From positions 1-64,000 of the forward strand of contig NZ_CADDWJ010000005.1 in assembly GCF_902809855.1 (NCBI RefSeq): a stretch of DNA of 64,000 nucleotides. Reading direction: 5' to 3'. The notes below the pieces were generated by a model. The model saw nothing but the letters and a program-made list of their open reading frames with translations, did no database searches and was not told the origin of the DNA. This stretch comes from Acinetobacter sp. Marseille-Q1618. GTDB taxonomy: Bacteria; Pseudomonadota; Gammaproteobacteria; Pseudomonadales; Moraxellaceae. Shown in pieces: positions 37,101 to 45,503 of this stretch. The position numbers were made by a program, and so were the translations under genes. Numbering within the stretch: position 1 is the first letter of the stretch; each line of letters opens with the position of its first letter.

Positions 37101-37553
37101 ACGGTTAATCATACCTTGTTCAATAATGGCATATGAACGCGGCCCTAAACCTGTTCCCAAGAAAATATCAGTAATATCACGACGACGACATTTGGTGCCA
37201 TTTAAAAAATATTCAGATTTGCCATCTCGGTTGACCTGACGCCGAACCGCTAATTCACTATAGGCATTGTATGCGCCACCGAGCTTGCCATAGGTATTTT
37301 CAAAACGTAGCTCTACACTTGCCATCCCTACAGGTTTACGTTTGCTCGTTCCTGTAAAAATGACATCTTGCATACTGCCACCACGCAGTTGACGCGCGCT
37401 CGACTCCCCCATTACCCAACGGATGGCATCAATCACATTGGATTTACCACAACCGTTTGGGCCAACGACCGCAGTACGGTTTGCTTTGAATTGTAATGTT
37501 GCACTATCAGCAAAAGATTTGAAGCCTGAAAGTTTTAAGCTGCTTAAACGCAT
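34101..37553 (-). CDS. smc: Chromosome segregation protein Smc
   Basis: An 1150-residue SMC ATPase. Walker A G-P-N-G-C-G-K-S-N is near residues 31-39. Two very long Gln-rich coiled coils (about 170-500 and 660-1000) flank a hinge (about 515-640). Near the C-terminus are the signature L-L-S-G-G-E-K-A-L-T and Walker B F-C-V-L-D-E-V-D-A-P-L-D-D. It works with ScpA/ScpB, encoded 17 kb away, to compact and separate chromosomes. Full length and intact. Confidence 0.97.
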   Translation of the reverse strand: MRLSSLKLSGFKSFADSATLQFKANRTAVVGPNGCGKSNVIDAIRWVMGESSARQLRGGSMQDVIFTGTSKRKPVGMASVELRFENTYGKLGGAYNAYSELAVRRQVNRDGKSEYFLNGTKCRRRDITDIFLGTGLGPRSYAIIEQGMINRLVDAKPEEMRVFIEEAAGVSRYQARRKETLQHLEHTTQNLERLEDISSELQSQLKTLKRQSESAVQYKTLETQIRTLKIEILSFQCEQSFRLQEQYSIEMNELGEHFKLVRSDMSTLEHDLAATSELFQRLIQQSSPLQQEWQLAEKKLSELKMTLEQKQTLFQQNSEMVGQLQQQKVQTKERIQLLELQLDTLFAQVDEQSQNLQQLESETQLAQQSGVDLKAQQIEAQQQFEQIKTQVEKQQQQKAQMQAQIEHLSKNVSRLEQQKDTLKQQVVQIQNQFQNEDLSQFVQEKSSIQAQTIVLENEIIELKTQSEQAQEQYNHQKIVCANLKAEIQVLQSEQKNLNQLMAKTSLKIDSNAVPLMQVLQLTEQGKAHAHLVEKFLAKWLSAHLIDAQLDFAESAARQLKASDAQAQIQLNDLTCLADWIETPQNSLWNQVAIAENLAQALATQKQLTAGQSILSLDGYHVGQDWVIGLFYDEASQAAQGALSHRIRLDEIEQKLVELQPQLTAAEVLLPQVQQQIAALKTQLQQQQEQLKSQQKQLQSVDVQIAKQQSASQAFDLQKLQLNHQLQQLDEQLEEDAMQKDDLDIDLHALQFKLEQNLPEYKTWQYKLDQLNEQLEAQQQAAQSKQQNLEATRRLLEQNKQQTELLEKDLNFSKVQYQQVLAQMEQAKKFVDPIQLELPTLQTQYTEQSQLTEKLQKTWAEWQVELNSVQAKQQNLTEMRHLHQQNDEKLRTQLEEKRLAWQVAKSDLQHYSEQLNDLNAKVKQGLSIDMASHQQNLEKAQRQFEKLGAVNLAASEEYLEVSQRYEELSHQMQDLENTVEQLKNAMKSIDQETKKLFMNTFDRVNAELKHLFPKVFNGGEASLSLEDDWQSGVKLMARPPGKRNSSLALLSGGEKALTALALVFSIFRLNPAPFCVLDEVDAPLDDANVGRFCNLVKELSEQVQFIYITHNKVAMTMATDLLGVTMPEPGTSKLVTVNLEEAKEYGLAAES

Positions 37554-37580
37554 AATGTCCTAGTTACTTGCCAACGCCAT

Positions 37581-38276
37581 TTAGCGACGTGATCTCCTCG
37601 CCCATGCGAGTTCGATTTGTTTCATACGTGTTAGCGATTCCAACACGAGATTACGCAAGTGTCGACAAAAATCTTCCATAAATAAAGTAGCTTGTTGTGA
37701 TTTTCGGATTAAAATTGCATCAATCACCAGTTTTATCAGTTCTAAAGCCTCTTGTAGCTCACGTCTTGAGGTATTTAAGGTTAAAAAATAACTTCTGCGT
37801 AAAGAAGGTAACAATTCTTTATAAAACTTCATTAGGTAAGGATTGCCGACCATATCTGCTTGTTCAGCCAAATATTGAAAAATACTGTCATAAAATTTTT
37901 CGGTATTGCTGTTTTTGACATGCTCATTGAGTTGTTGCATCAGCTTTTGTAAACCTTCTGCTTCGTGGTTACGCCATGTTTCGCTGATACGCTGTACAAT
38001 TTGCCCTAAAAATAAACTACTTGTGTCAAATAAAGCACGGACTTGTTGCGGCGACATTTCGGAAACAATCGCACCACGTCTTGGATAAATTTCAATTAAA
38101 TGAGTACGCTCTAGCAACAATAATGCTTCTCGTACTGAGCCACGGCTCACGTCAAGTTCTTTAGCAATGCGTAATTCTTGTATACGTTCCCCTTCGACCA
38201 ACTCACCACTGATAATTTGTTCACTGATATGTTTGGCGATTTGCTCTGAAAGGCTTTCGACTTCTTCCAAATGCAT
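37581..38276 (-). CDS. GntR-family (FadR/FCD type) transcriptional regulator
   Basis: A 231-residue regulator. The N-terminal winged helix has I-S-G-E-L-V-E-G-E-R-I-Q-E-L-R-I-A-K-E-L-D-V-S-R-G-S-V-R-E-A-L in broken form typical of GntR; residues about 90-215 form the helical FCD ligand domain. It sits 27 bases upstream of smc on the same strand and may share a transcript. The ligand is unknown; FCD regulators usually sense small organic acids. The association with smc is probably positional. Confidence 0.9.
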   Translation of the reverse strand: MHLEEVESLSEQIAKHISEQIISGELVEGERIQELRIAKELDVSRGSVREALLLLERTHLIEIYPRRGAIVSEMSPQQVRALFDTSSLFLGQIVQRISETWRNHEAEGLQKLMQQLNEHVKNSNTEKFYDSIFQYLAEQADMVGNPYLMKFYKELLPSLRRSYFLTLNTSRRELQEALELIKLVIDAILIRKSQQATLFMEDFCRHLRNLVLESLTRMKQIELAWARRSRR

Positions 38277-38716
38277 AAAAATCCTATCTTATTTGTTTTA
38301 TTATGATCAATATCAATCATTGAGTTTTTTATTTAACCTGTTCAATGCTGATATTTCTATGTCATTGTCAGACAATTTTATTGGATTTTGAGCCAATTGC
38401 ACCTAGATTTCGATGAATAGAAAAATTTTTAAATTTTTGCTGAATATATTCTTATTGTTCAATCGTGTTTTATTCAAACTAAACGATAACATCCTATTTA
38501 CTCAAATAGTTTAAAACTTTTGCGAAAGTTAGCTCCCTATTGATTCAGCTCCAATACTAAAACTCTCGTGATTTCCCTCTCACAAGAAGAGAAGGAACTC
38601 ACAATATTTTCAATAGGTTTTAAATCTAAAGTTTGAACATTTTATGACTTACGCAAGAAGTCCATGATATAAAAATACACGCTCAATAATCCATCAACTC
38701 ATCTCTAAAACTTTAG
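38277..38716. other. Intergenic region with a weak palindromic repeat
   Basis: 440 bases without a gene. A stretch near 38574-38595 (ccctctc, then gagaagg) looks like a degraded interspersed palindrome related to 24826-24845. No tRNA, terminator or operator is clear. Confidence 0.4.
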
Positions 38717-39526
38717 TTAGAAAAAAGCGGAAACACCTTTAAAAATAAAGAACAAACCAATGGTTGTCAGTAAACACGCAAAACACTTTTTCAGCATCGC
38801 TGGGGAAAGTGCATGTGCAACTTTTGCACCAAATTTTGCGGTAATAAAACTCATGATACTAATGCCAATAAAAGCATAAAGATGTACAAAACCAATCGTG
38901 TTTGGAACACTTACTTGCTCTTTCGCACCAAAAAACATAAAGCCTAACGCCCCTGCAATTGCTATCGGTAAACCACATGCTGCAGATGTGCCAACCGCTT
39001 TTTGCATCACTACCCCATTTTTATTTAAATAGGGTACAGTTAAACTTCCCCCACCGATCCCAAAAATTGCAGAAGCAATTCCAATACCGCCACCAGCTAA
39101 CATCTGCATCGGCGTAGAAGGTAATTGTTTGCTCTGATCCACTTTGACATTTGCGCCCTTAAACATTTTATAAGCAACCCAAATCGCAAATAATCCAATG
39201 ATCAATTGCAAGTTTGCACCTGAAAGTACACCTGCGATACCTGCCCCTAAAAATGAACCGAGCACTAAGCCTGGTGCAAGATTTTTCACCACATCCCAAA
39301 GCACAGCACCATTTTTATGATGTGCCATCAAGGAACTAATCGAGGTCACGATAATGGTGGCAAGTGAAGTCCCTAACGCAAGGTGCATAATCACCGCAGG
39401 GTCATAGCCCATTTGGGTAAAAACCACATATAGAATCGGTACAATAATTAAGCCACCACCTACACCAAATAGCCCAGCAGCAAAACCAGCGATTGCACCA
39501 ATCCCTAGATATATGATTAACTCCAT
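38717..39526 (-). CDS. TauE/SafE-family anion exporter
   Basis: A 269-residue membrane protein with about eight hydrophobic segments and an internal repeat: F-G-V-G-G-G-L-I-I-V-P near residue 20 and F-G-I-G-G-G-S-L-T-V-P near residue 155. These glycine motifs define the TauE/SafE (DUF81) permeases thought to move sulfite, sulfoacetate or similar sulfur anions. The substrate cannot be read here. Divergent from birA by 29 bases. Confidence 0.92.
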   Translation of the reverse strand: MELIIYLGIGAIAGFAAGLFGVGGGLIIVPILYVVFTQMGYDPAVIMHLALGTSLATIIVTSISSLMAHHKNGAVLWDVVKNLAPGLVLGSFLGAGIAGVLSGANLQLIIGLFAIWVAYKMFKGANVKVDQSKQLPSTPMQMLAGGGIGIASAIFGIGGGSLTVPYLNKNGVVMQKAVGTSAACGLPIAIAGALGFMFFGAKEQVSVPNTIGFVHLYAFIGISIMSFITAKFGAKVAHALSPAMLKKCFACLLTTIGLFFIFKGVSAFF

Positions 39527-39555
39527 AAATATTCTTCCATTATCTTCTATTCAAC

Positions 39556-40320
39556 ATGGATTTAGAAACTCGTCATTTACGTCAGTTACTGACCAATGCA
39601 CAACAACTTCCTGAAATTTTGCTATTAAAACATAGCACTACATCAACCAATGATGATGTTCGTGACATTGCTCAAAAAGGCATTAAAACGGTATTAGTTT
39701 GTAGTGAAGTACAAACTCAAGGTCGAGGACAGCATCAACGTGAATGGGTTTCTCCGATCGGGAATATTTATTTAAGCACATTGTTACAAACCCAAACAAC
39801 AATAGATGGACGTTTGGCTTTAGAAATAGCATTAAATATTCTACAAATGCCGAGTCTTAAGAACTTAAATAATTTACAAATCAAATGGCCTAACGACTTA
39901 TACAGTACACAAGGCAAATGGGGCGGTATTTTGGTTGAACCAATTTCTTCAAATGAAGCAATTGTAGGTGTGGGAATTAACTTATTACCTTTACCTCAAG
40001 AACAAATCGACCAACAAGCCACCTCAATCGTACAGCTCGGTGTAGAATTTCCTAATCGTATCCAAATGATCAGTGAATTATATCTTGCTATTCAACAGGC
40101 GGGACAATGGTTTGAACATGGTTGCTATAACCTTGCTTCACGTTTCAATCACTATGCTGCCTTTATGGACAAGAATGTTCATTTTGAGCAGATTAAAGGC
40201 AATGTAGAAGGTATTTTCAAAGGCATTTGTGATGATGGTTCTGTAAATCTACAAACCCCTCAAGGCTTGCTCAATGTCTATCAAGGACGTTTACGTTTGG
40301 CGGAGCAAGATCAAGCATGA
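39556..40320 (+). CDS. birA: Biotin-acetyl-CoA-carboxylase ligase without DNA-binding domain
   Basis: A 254-residue biotin protein ligase. S-T-T-S-T-N-D-D, the biotinyl-AMP loop G-R-G-Q-H-Q-R-E-W (about residues 56-64) and I-K-W-P-N-D-L-Y (about 114-121) are conserved, and a short SH3-like C-terminal domain follows. It lacks the N-terminal winged helix of E. coli BirA (about 320 residues), so it attaches biotin but should not repress bio genes. Overlaps coaX by 4 bases (ATGA). Confidence 0.95.
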   Translation: MDLETRHLRQLLTNAQQLPEILLLKHSTTSTNDDVRDIAQKGIKTVLVCSEVQTQGRGQHQREWVSPIGNIYLSTLLQTQTTIDGRLALEIALNILQMPSLKNLNNLQIKWPNDLYSTQGKWGGILVEPISSNEAIVGVGINLLPLPQEQIDQQATSIVQLGVEFPNRIQMISELYLAIQQAGQWFEHGCYNLASRFNHYAAFMDKNVHFEQIKGNVEGIFKGICDDGSVNLQTPQGLLNVYQGRLRLAEQDQA

Positions 40321-41060
40321 ATACATTAAATGAAAAAAAACTGTGGCTCGATATTGGTAATACCCGTTTAAAATATTGGGTAACAGAAGCGAATAGCATT
40401 GTAGAACATGTGGCAGAGTTGCATTTACAATCTCCTGCGGACTTACTTTTAGGTTTGATTCAACACTTTAAAAATTTAGATATTGTCCGAGTCGGCATTT
40501 CTTCTGTACAAGATAAGAAAAATAACCAGCGCATTGCGCAAATTTTAGAATTACTCGGTGTACCGGTATCTTTTGCCAAAGTACATACTGAATATGCGGG
40601 GCTAGAATGTGGTTATGATGATCCAACACAACTCGGAATTGATCGTTGGCTGCAAGTTTTAGCAGTTGCCAATGCCGAAGAAGATTTGTGTGTAATTAGT
40701 TGTGGTACAGCACTAACTATTGACCTTACGCATGGTAAACAACACTTGGGCGGCTATATCGTACCAAACCTGTACTTACAACGAGATTCACTCATTCAAA
40801 ACACCAAAGGTATTAAAATTCCTGATGCGGCATTTGAGGAACTCAGTCCCGGACGCAATACCATTGATGCTGTGCATCATGGCATTTTTTTAGGTCTGCT
40901 CAGTACCATTCAGCATGTGCTTAAACAATCTCCACGTAAACTCATTTTAACAGGTGGTGATGCGCCATTATTTGCCCAATTTCTTGGAGAATATGCACCA
41001 CATATTGAGCCTGATTTACTGCTCAAAGGCTTACAAATTTATATTGAGCATCAGGCTTGA
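40317..41060 (+). CDS. coaX: Type III pantothenate kinase
   Basis: A 247-residue ASKHA-fold kinase, the first step of coenzyme A synthesis. [12 protein letters not shown] (residues 10-21) is the phosphate-binding loop, [10 protein letters not shown] (about 102-111) the pantothenate site, and S-C-G-T-A-L-T-I-D (about 126-134) the second phosphate motif. Type III enzymes resist CoA feedback and use monovalent cations. The birA-coaX pairing is common in gamma-proteobacteria. Confidence 0.95.
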   Translation: MNTLNEKKLWLDIGNTRLKYWVTEANSIVEHVAELHLQSPADLLLGLIQHFKNLDIVRVGISSVQDKKNNQRIAQILELLGVPVSFAKVHTEYAGLECGYDDPTQLGIDRWLQVLAVANAEEDLCVISCGTALTIDLTHGKQHLGGYIVPNLYLQRDSLIQNTKGIKIPDAAFEELSPGRNTIDAVHHGIFLGLLSTIQHVLKQSPRKLILTGGDAPLFAQFLGEYAPHIEPDLLLKGLQIYIEHQA

Positions 41061-41234
41061 TGTATTAAAACTTAAAGTTTAAATAAGTAATACACTTTAA
41101 GTAAACATGTAATAAAAGATTTGTATTGCTTATTTTGTATGAATTATAGGAAATTTATTACATGTTTAATTTGTATAGACTACTTATAAAGCTCGAATTA
41201 TTCTTAAACTCATAATCATATAAGGAAATACAAA

Positions 41235-41918
41235 ATGAATAAAATAAAACCATTCGTTATTGCCAGCTTGATGGGGCTGATGATGACAGGCTGTGCAAAC
41301 TTACAAAGTACAACGCAACATATTCCAAGTGAATTACAACAGCAACTCACAACCTCTCAGCCTATTATTGCTTATTTCACACCTGATGCAGGTGAAGAGG
41401 AAAACTGTAGCTGCAATAGCAACGTAGGACACGGCTACTCTGCTACCCCCGTTGAAAATGGTTACTATCGTAAGCTTTTAGGTCGTGACAAAAATGGCCG
41501 TTTCTTAGTACAAGACTTTTATCAAAATAGTCATAACAAACAAACTGATCCGTTTTGGATGATTGAACCTAAAGGTTTAAACAGCTTTGAAGGACAATAT
41601 ACTGATGGCGATGTTGTTGGCTATTATGAAAATGGAAAAGTTGAATTTAAAAGCACCTATCAAAATCAAGTCGCTATAGGAAAATCTGAAAATTATTATC
41701 CTAATGGGCAAATTGCTTTAAAAACCGAGTTTATAGATGAAAAAACAGTTCTACAAAAACTCTGGTATGAAAATGGTAAAATTGCGGCTGATTTAAAAAT
41801 GGATGCTGAGCAAGATTTTCAAATTATCGACAGTAAAGTCTGGGATCAAAATGGTAATGTAATTTCAGACATTGAACAAAGTGATGAAATTATTCAACAA
41901 ATTTATAGTCAAATTTAA
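41235..41918 (+). CDS. Lipoprotein with MORN-variant (YwqK-like) repeats
   Basis: A 227-residue lipoprotein. The signal ends in the lipobox M-T-G-C (Cys near residue 20). After a Cys-containing segment (C-S-C-N-S-N) come repeats of the form Y-E-N-G-K, Y-P-N-G-Q-I, Y-E-N-G-K-I and D-Q-N-G-N-V, the MORN-variant pattern of YwqK-like proteins. Such repeats are often labelled 'toxin-antitoxin YwqK antitoxin'; nothing here supports a toxin partner. AAGGAA lies upstream of the ATG. Predicted envelope protein of unknown function. Confidence 0.8.
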   Translation: MNKIKPFVIASLMGLMMTGCANLQSTTQHIPSELQQQLTTSQPIIAYFTPDAGEEENCSCNSNVGHGYSATPVENGYYRKLLGRDKNGRFLVQDFYQNSHNKQTDPFWMIEPKGLNSFEGQYTDGDVVGYYENGKVEFKSTYQNQVAIGKSENYYPNGQIALKTEFIDEKTVLQKLWYENGKIAADLKMDAEQDFQIIDSKVWDQNGNVISDIEQSDEIIQQIYSQI

Positions 41919-41944
41919 TCACTCTGCGAGCAGATCATGTGAGA

Positions 41945-41971
41945 AAAACGGCTAAACTCAGCCGTTTTTTT
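41945..41971 (+). terminator. Intrinsic terminator of the MORN-variant lipoprotein
   Basis: AAAACGGCT/AGCCGTTTT stem (41945-41953 with 41960-41968), loop AAACTC, T-run. The A-run on the other side may let it also serve the convergent hydrolase gene. Confidence 0.92.
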
Positions 41972-41977
41972 AATTAT

Positions 41978-42562
41978 TTATTCTACGCTAGAGAGCACAG
42001 GTTGATCTAAAAGTAATGCCAATTTCTCCCACAGTTGAGGAAACTCAGTAAATCCATCTTCTTGCATAAAATGTCCTGCATATTTCACCTCAATCAATTG
42101 GGCATGAATCGCTTGTCCCAAACGAATACTCATTGGTGCTGCAACATAAGGATCATTATTAGACAAAAATACAAAGCGTTTCTGAATAGATGTTCTGATC
42201 ACAAAGTCATCTATTTGGGTATGTTGTATGAATCCATTGAGTTCAGGTAAAGATGATAAAGGATCTTTAAAAGGTGAAATCAAAAATATCGCTTTAATTT
42301 TCTTTCCCTTTAATGCTTGGGATAAAAAGTCCAACGCACTTATACAACCTAAACTATGTGCCACGACAATGCTATTTTCATCTAAAGGGGAAACTTGCAT
42401 ATGTAAACACTCTTTCCACACAGCATAGTTTGGAATATCTGGATCTTCTAAATGGATAATTTCACAGGCAACGCCTACAGCTTGAATTTTTTGGGAAAGC
42501 CAAGGAAACCAGTGCTTTTCTGGAGAGGCTTGATAGCCATGCACAACAAAAACGGTCTTCAT
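41978..42562 (-). CDS. RBBP9/YdeN-family serine hydrolase
   Basis: A 194-residue alpha/beta hydrolase. F-V-V-H-G-Y-Q-A-S-P near the start, W-F-P-W-L, nucleophile in V-A-H-S-L-G-C (Ser near residue 70), Asp in S-N-N-D-P-Y-V, and a late Y-A-G-H-F with the catalytic His all fit the RBBP9/YdeN family. The substrate is unknown. Single gene. Confidence 0.88.
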   Translation of the reverse strand: MKTVFVVHGYQASPEKHWFPWLSQKIQAVGVACEIIHLEDPDIPNYAVWKECLHMQVSPLDENSIVVAHSLGCISALDFLSQALKGKKIKAIFLISPFKDPLSSLPELNGFIQHTQIDDFVIRTSIQKRFVFLSNNDPYVAAPMSIRLGQAIHAQLIEVKYAGHFMQEDGFTEFPQLWEKLALLLDQPVLSSVE

Positions 42563-42641
42563 TTAAATAGTTCTTCTTATCAATTGCTTTAGCAAAACTA
42601 GCATAATGCAAATTTAAATTTTTAAATGTAATTTTTTATAT

Positions 42642-42667
42642 AAAAAGAGCGCTTAAAGCGCTCTTTT
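42642..42667 (-). terminator. Intrinsic terminator of ffh
   Basis: AAAAGAGCGC/GCGCTCTTTT stem (42643-42652 with 42658-42667), loop TTAAA, T-run on the minus strand. Confidence 0.9.
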
Positions 42668-42683
42668 GGATATTTGGTCAGAC

Positions 42684-44093
42684 TTATTTTTTCGGTTCGT
42701 TGTTGCCAAATAAAGGTCCCATACCACCACCGCCACCGAATTGCTTTTGCAAACCGCTCAATGAACGCATCATTTTTGCCATACCTGATGGATTAGCAAA
42801 TTTCTTCATCATTTTCGCCATTTGTGCATGTTGTTTAATCAATTTATTGACTTCAACCACATCCATACCACAACCTGCTGCGATACGTTTTTTACGGCTT
42901 GGGTTCATCAAATCTGGGTTACGGCGCTCTTTGATGGTCATCGATTGGATAATCGCTTCCATTTTTTTCACTTGTTTTTCAGGATTTGCTTGTGCAATTG
43001 CATCTTGAATCCCTGAATTACTCATGCCAGGCAACTTGTCTAAGAAGCCCATCATGCCGCCCATTTTGTTCATTTGTTCAAATTGCATCAGCATATCTTC
43101 AAAGTTGAAGCTGCCGCCTTTTTGCAATTTTTTCGCCATTTTTTCAGCTTTTTCTTTGTCGATTTTGCGTTCAACTTCTTCGACAAGAGAAAGTACGTCA
43201 CCCATACCTAAGATACGTTGTGCAACACGCTCAGGATGGAATGGCTCTAAGGCATCGAGCTTTTCACCCATACCTAAGAATTTGATCGGCTTACCAGTGA
43301 TCGCACGAACAGAAAGTGCTGCACCACCACGTGCATCACCATCAGTTTTGGTAAGAATCACACCTGTAAGAGGTAAAGCATCATTAAATGCTTTGGCTGT
43401 ATTTGCCGCATCTTGACCTGTCATGGCATCGACCACGAACAAAGTTTCAGTTGGATTAATCGCAGCATGTAATGCCTTGATCTCGTCCATCATGTCGTCA
43501 TCGATATGTAAACGACCTGCGGTATCCACAATCAAAACGTCATTAAAATTAATTTTGGCTTGTCCAATTGCACGTTGTGCAATTTTGATCGGATCTTCCG
43601 CGGCATCAGACTCGATGAAGTCTACACCCACCTCAGCTGCAACAGTTTGTAACTGTTTAATTGCTGCTGGACGATAAACGTCGGCAGATACCATTGCCAC
43701 TTTTTTCTTTTGACGTTCTTTTAAAAAACGTGCCAGTTTTGCAGCAGTTGTGGTTTTACCCGCACCTTGCAAACCTGCCAATAAAACAACAACAGGCGGT
43801 TTTGCAGCAAGGTCAAGTGTTTCATTCGCTGCGCCCATCATTTTGGTCAATTCGTCATAGACGATCTTCACGAAAGCTTGACCTGGAGAAAGCTGAGTCA
43901 TGACTTCCTGACCCAATGCTTCTTCCTTAACTTTCGCAATAAACTCACGAGTTACAGGTAAGGCAACGTCCGCTTCTAGAAGTGCCATACGCACTTCACG
44001 CAACGTGTCTTTAATGTTGTCTTCGGTTAGCTGCCCTGAGCCAGTAACATTTCTTAAACTCTGCGTGAGTCGTTCTGTTAAGGTATCAAACAT
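42684..44093 (-). CDS. ffh: Signal recognition particle protein Ffh
   Basis: A 469-residue SRP54 GTPase. P-loop G-L-Q-G-A-G-K-T-T-T (about residues 106-115), D-T-A-G-R-L (about 190), T-K-T-D-G-D-A-R-G-G (about 247-256), and a Met-rich M domain to about 430. The tail is Gly-rich (G-G-G-G-G-M-G-P-L-F-G). It binds signal sequences of nascent membrane proteins together with 4.5S RNA and FtsY. Divergent from ypjD. Confidence 0.97.
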   Translation of the reverse strand: MFDTLTERLTQSLRNVTGSGQLTEDNIKDTLREVRMALLEADVALPVTREFIAKVKEEALGQEVMTQLSPGQAFVKIVYDELTKMMGAANETLDLAAKPPVVVLLAGLQGAGKTTTAAKLARFLKERQKKKVAMVSADVYRPAAIKQLQTVAAEVGVDFIESDAAEDPIKIAQRAIGQAKINFNDVLIVDTAGRLHIDDDMMDEIKALHAAINPTETLFVVDAMTGQDAANTAKAFNDALPLTGVILTKTDGDARGGAALSVRAITGKPIKFLGMGEKLDALEPFHPERVAQRILGMGDVLSLVEEVERKIDKEKAEKMAKKLQKGGSFNFEDMLMQFEQMNKMGGMMGFLDKLPGMSNSGIQDAIAQANPEKQVKKMEAIIQSMTIKERRNPDLMNPSRKKRIAAGCGMDVVEVNKLIKQHAQMAKMMKKFANPSGMAKMMRSLSGLQKQFGGGGGMGPLFGNNEPKK

Positions 44094-44237
44094 TGCAAAA
44101 TCCGCTTAAAATAGCTAGTAGCAAAAAAATCTTTCTTAAAATAGAAAATTTATGCATAAGATGCTATAGGATACTTGAGTTCATATCGAATTTATATCTT
44201 ATCACATGAATATTTATCATCCCGAAAAAGGTTTGAC

Positions 44238-45047
44238 ATGATTAGCCTCCCCTTGGTTTACACCATTTTAGCATTAATTGCCTATACCACATCATTTTGG
44301 TATTTATTTATGCATCTAATGTCTAAACGTGCGCCAAATCATTGGTTTATTAGCGTTGTTTTAGGCTTAGGGCTGCTGTTACATGCTGTTGTAGTTTATA
44401 ACAACATGGTCACACCACAGGGTATTAATTATGATGTGTTTAACTTGATGTCATTTACATCAGGTTTAATGTTGTTACTGAGTGTTTTATTTAGTACCTA
44501 TCGACCTGTGCTTGCACTGAATTTATTGGGTATTCCTGTTGCTGCTTTGGGTTTAATTTTAGGTTTTGCTTTTAGTGTTCCTCGTCAGTTCACCGAAGTA
44601 CATTCTCTTGGTTTAGATATTCATATTATTTTGTCTTTGTCTGCGTATGCTGTGTTGTTAATGGCAACGATTCAAGCCGTTTTGATGTGGCAGCAAAATA
44701 GAGAATTAAAGAAAAAACAAAAAACACGTATCTGGGTCAATCTATTACCGCCCTTTCAAGTGATGGAATCTTTGTTATTTGATATGTTAATGACAGGATT
44801 TTCTCTATTAACGGTTGCCTTAGTGTTTGGTTTCTTTACCGTTGATCATTTCTTTGCACAGCATTTAGCCCATAAAACTGCTTTTAGTATTATCTCATGG
44901 TTTGTCTATGGTGCTTTATTAATAGGGCGTTATAAGTTTGGTTGGCGTGGTCAAAAAGCGATTCGTTTTACCATTATTGGATTTTTCTTGTTAGCCATTG
45001 GTTTTATTGGTTCAAAGTTTATTTTGGAAATGATTTTGCATCGCTAA
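44238..45047 (+). CDS. ypjD: Inner membrane CcsA/HemX-type protein YpjD
   Basis: A 269-residue membrane protein with eight hydrophobic segments, of the cytochrome c assembly (CcsA/HemX) family. It lies next to ffh, as in E. coli and many gamma-proteobacteria. The start at 44238 has AAGG 8 bases upstream; an in-frame TTG at 44175 is rejected. Histidines in V-H-S-L-G-L-D-I-H-I and V-D-H-F-F could be haem ligands. Its function in organisms with a separate Ccm system is unclear. Confidence 0.88.
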   Translation: MISLPLVYTILALIAYTTSFWYLFMHLMSKRAPNHWFISVVLGLGLLLHAVVVYNNMVTPQGINYDVFNLMSFTSGLMLLLSVLFSTYRPVLALNLLGIPVAALGLILGFAFSVPRQFTEVHSLGLDIHIILSLSAYAVLLMATIQAVLMWQQNRELKKKQKTRIWVNLLPPFQVMESLLFDMLMTGFSLLTVALVFGFFTVDHFFAQHLAHKTAFSIISWFVYGALLIGRYKFGWRGQKAIRFTIIGFFLLAIGFIGSKFILEMILHR

Positions 45048-45080
45048 GTTTTTATTGATGGTGGGATGAATTTTCTCGTC

Positions 45081-45369
45081 AGAAAAACCAAGTAAAGTAT
45101 TGATTTAAAAAATTAAATCTAAGCGTTATCAAAAAACCACACCATTCTGCATAATACTGCTTGGCATATTTTTCATTTGCGGAAAATACCAGTTTGCAAT
45201 CTCAGAATGATTGAATATATTGTTATAATTCTACAGGAAGTTTTAGCTTAAATTCAGTTTGAATCCGTTCAAGCTGTATGTGATGATTTGACTGTGTAAA
45301 TAGTTCATCTAGATTTAAGAAGGTATTTATTTCTTCTAGAGTTTGCTTTAAATTCATATTTTCGTCCAT
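45081..45369 (-). pseudogene. Remnant of an SMI1/KNR4-like immunity-type protein
   Basis: From ATG 45369 a 48-residue peptide ends F-K-L-K-L-P-V-E-L then TAA (45223). The F-x-L-K-L-P-x-E-L pattern is the conserved start of SMI1/KNR4 domains. The same frame continues Q-Y-I-Q-S-F, meets a TGA, then stays open for about 45 residues. This looks like a decayed SMI1-type gene with at least two stops. SMI1 proteins are often contact-dependent toxin immunities. The family call rests on one short motif, so it is tentative. Confidence 0.4.
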
Positions 45370-45503
45370 TCTTTCATTTGATTTTTCAAAACGCTGACTC
45401 AAACATTTTATCATTCCAGCATCTTTGATAATTTACATTGCTAGACAAGTTCAGTAAAAAACCGTATAACGCTCTTGTTTAACTCGTACGCTAGGATAAT
45501 TCT

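Noticed and set aside
41069..41101. Inverted repeat ACTTAAAGT ... ACTTTAAGT downstream of coaX, similar to MerR half-sites
   Set aside because: The half-sites are 15 bases apart instead of 2 and no TTGACC precedes them, so it does not fit the MerR promoters; no T-run for a terminator.
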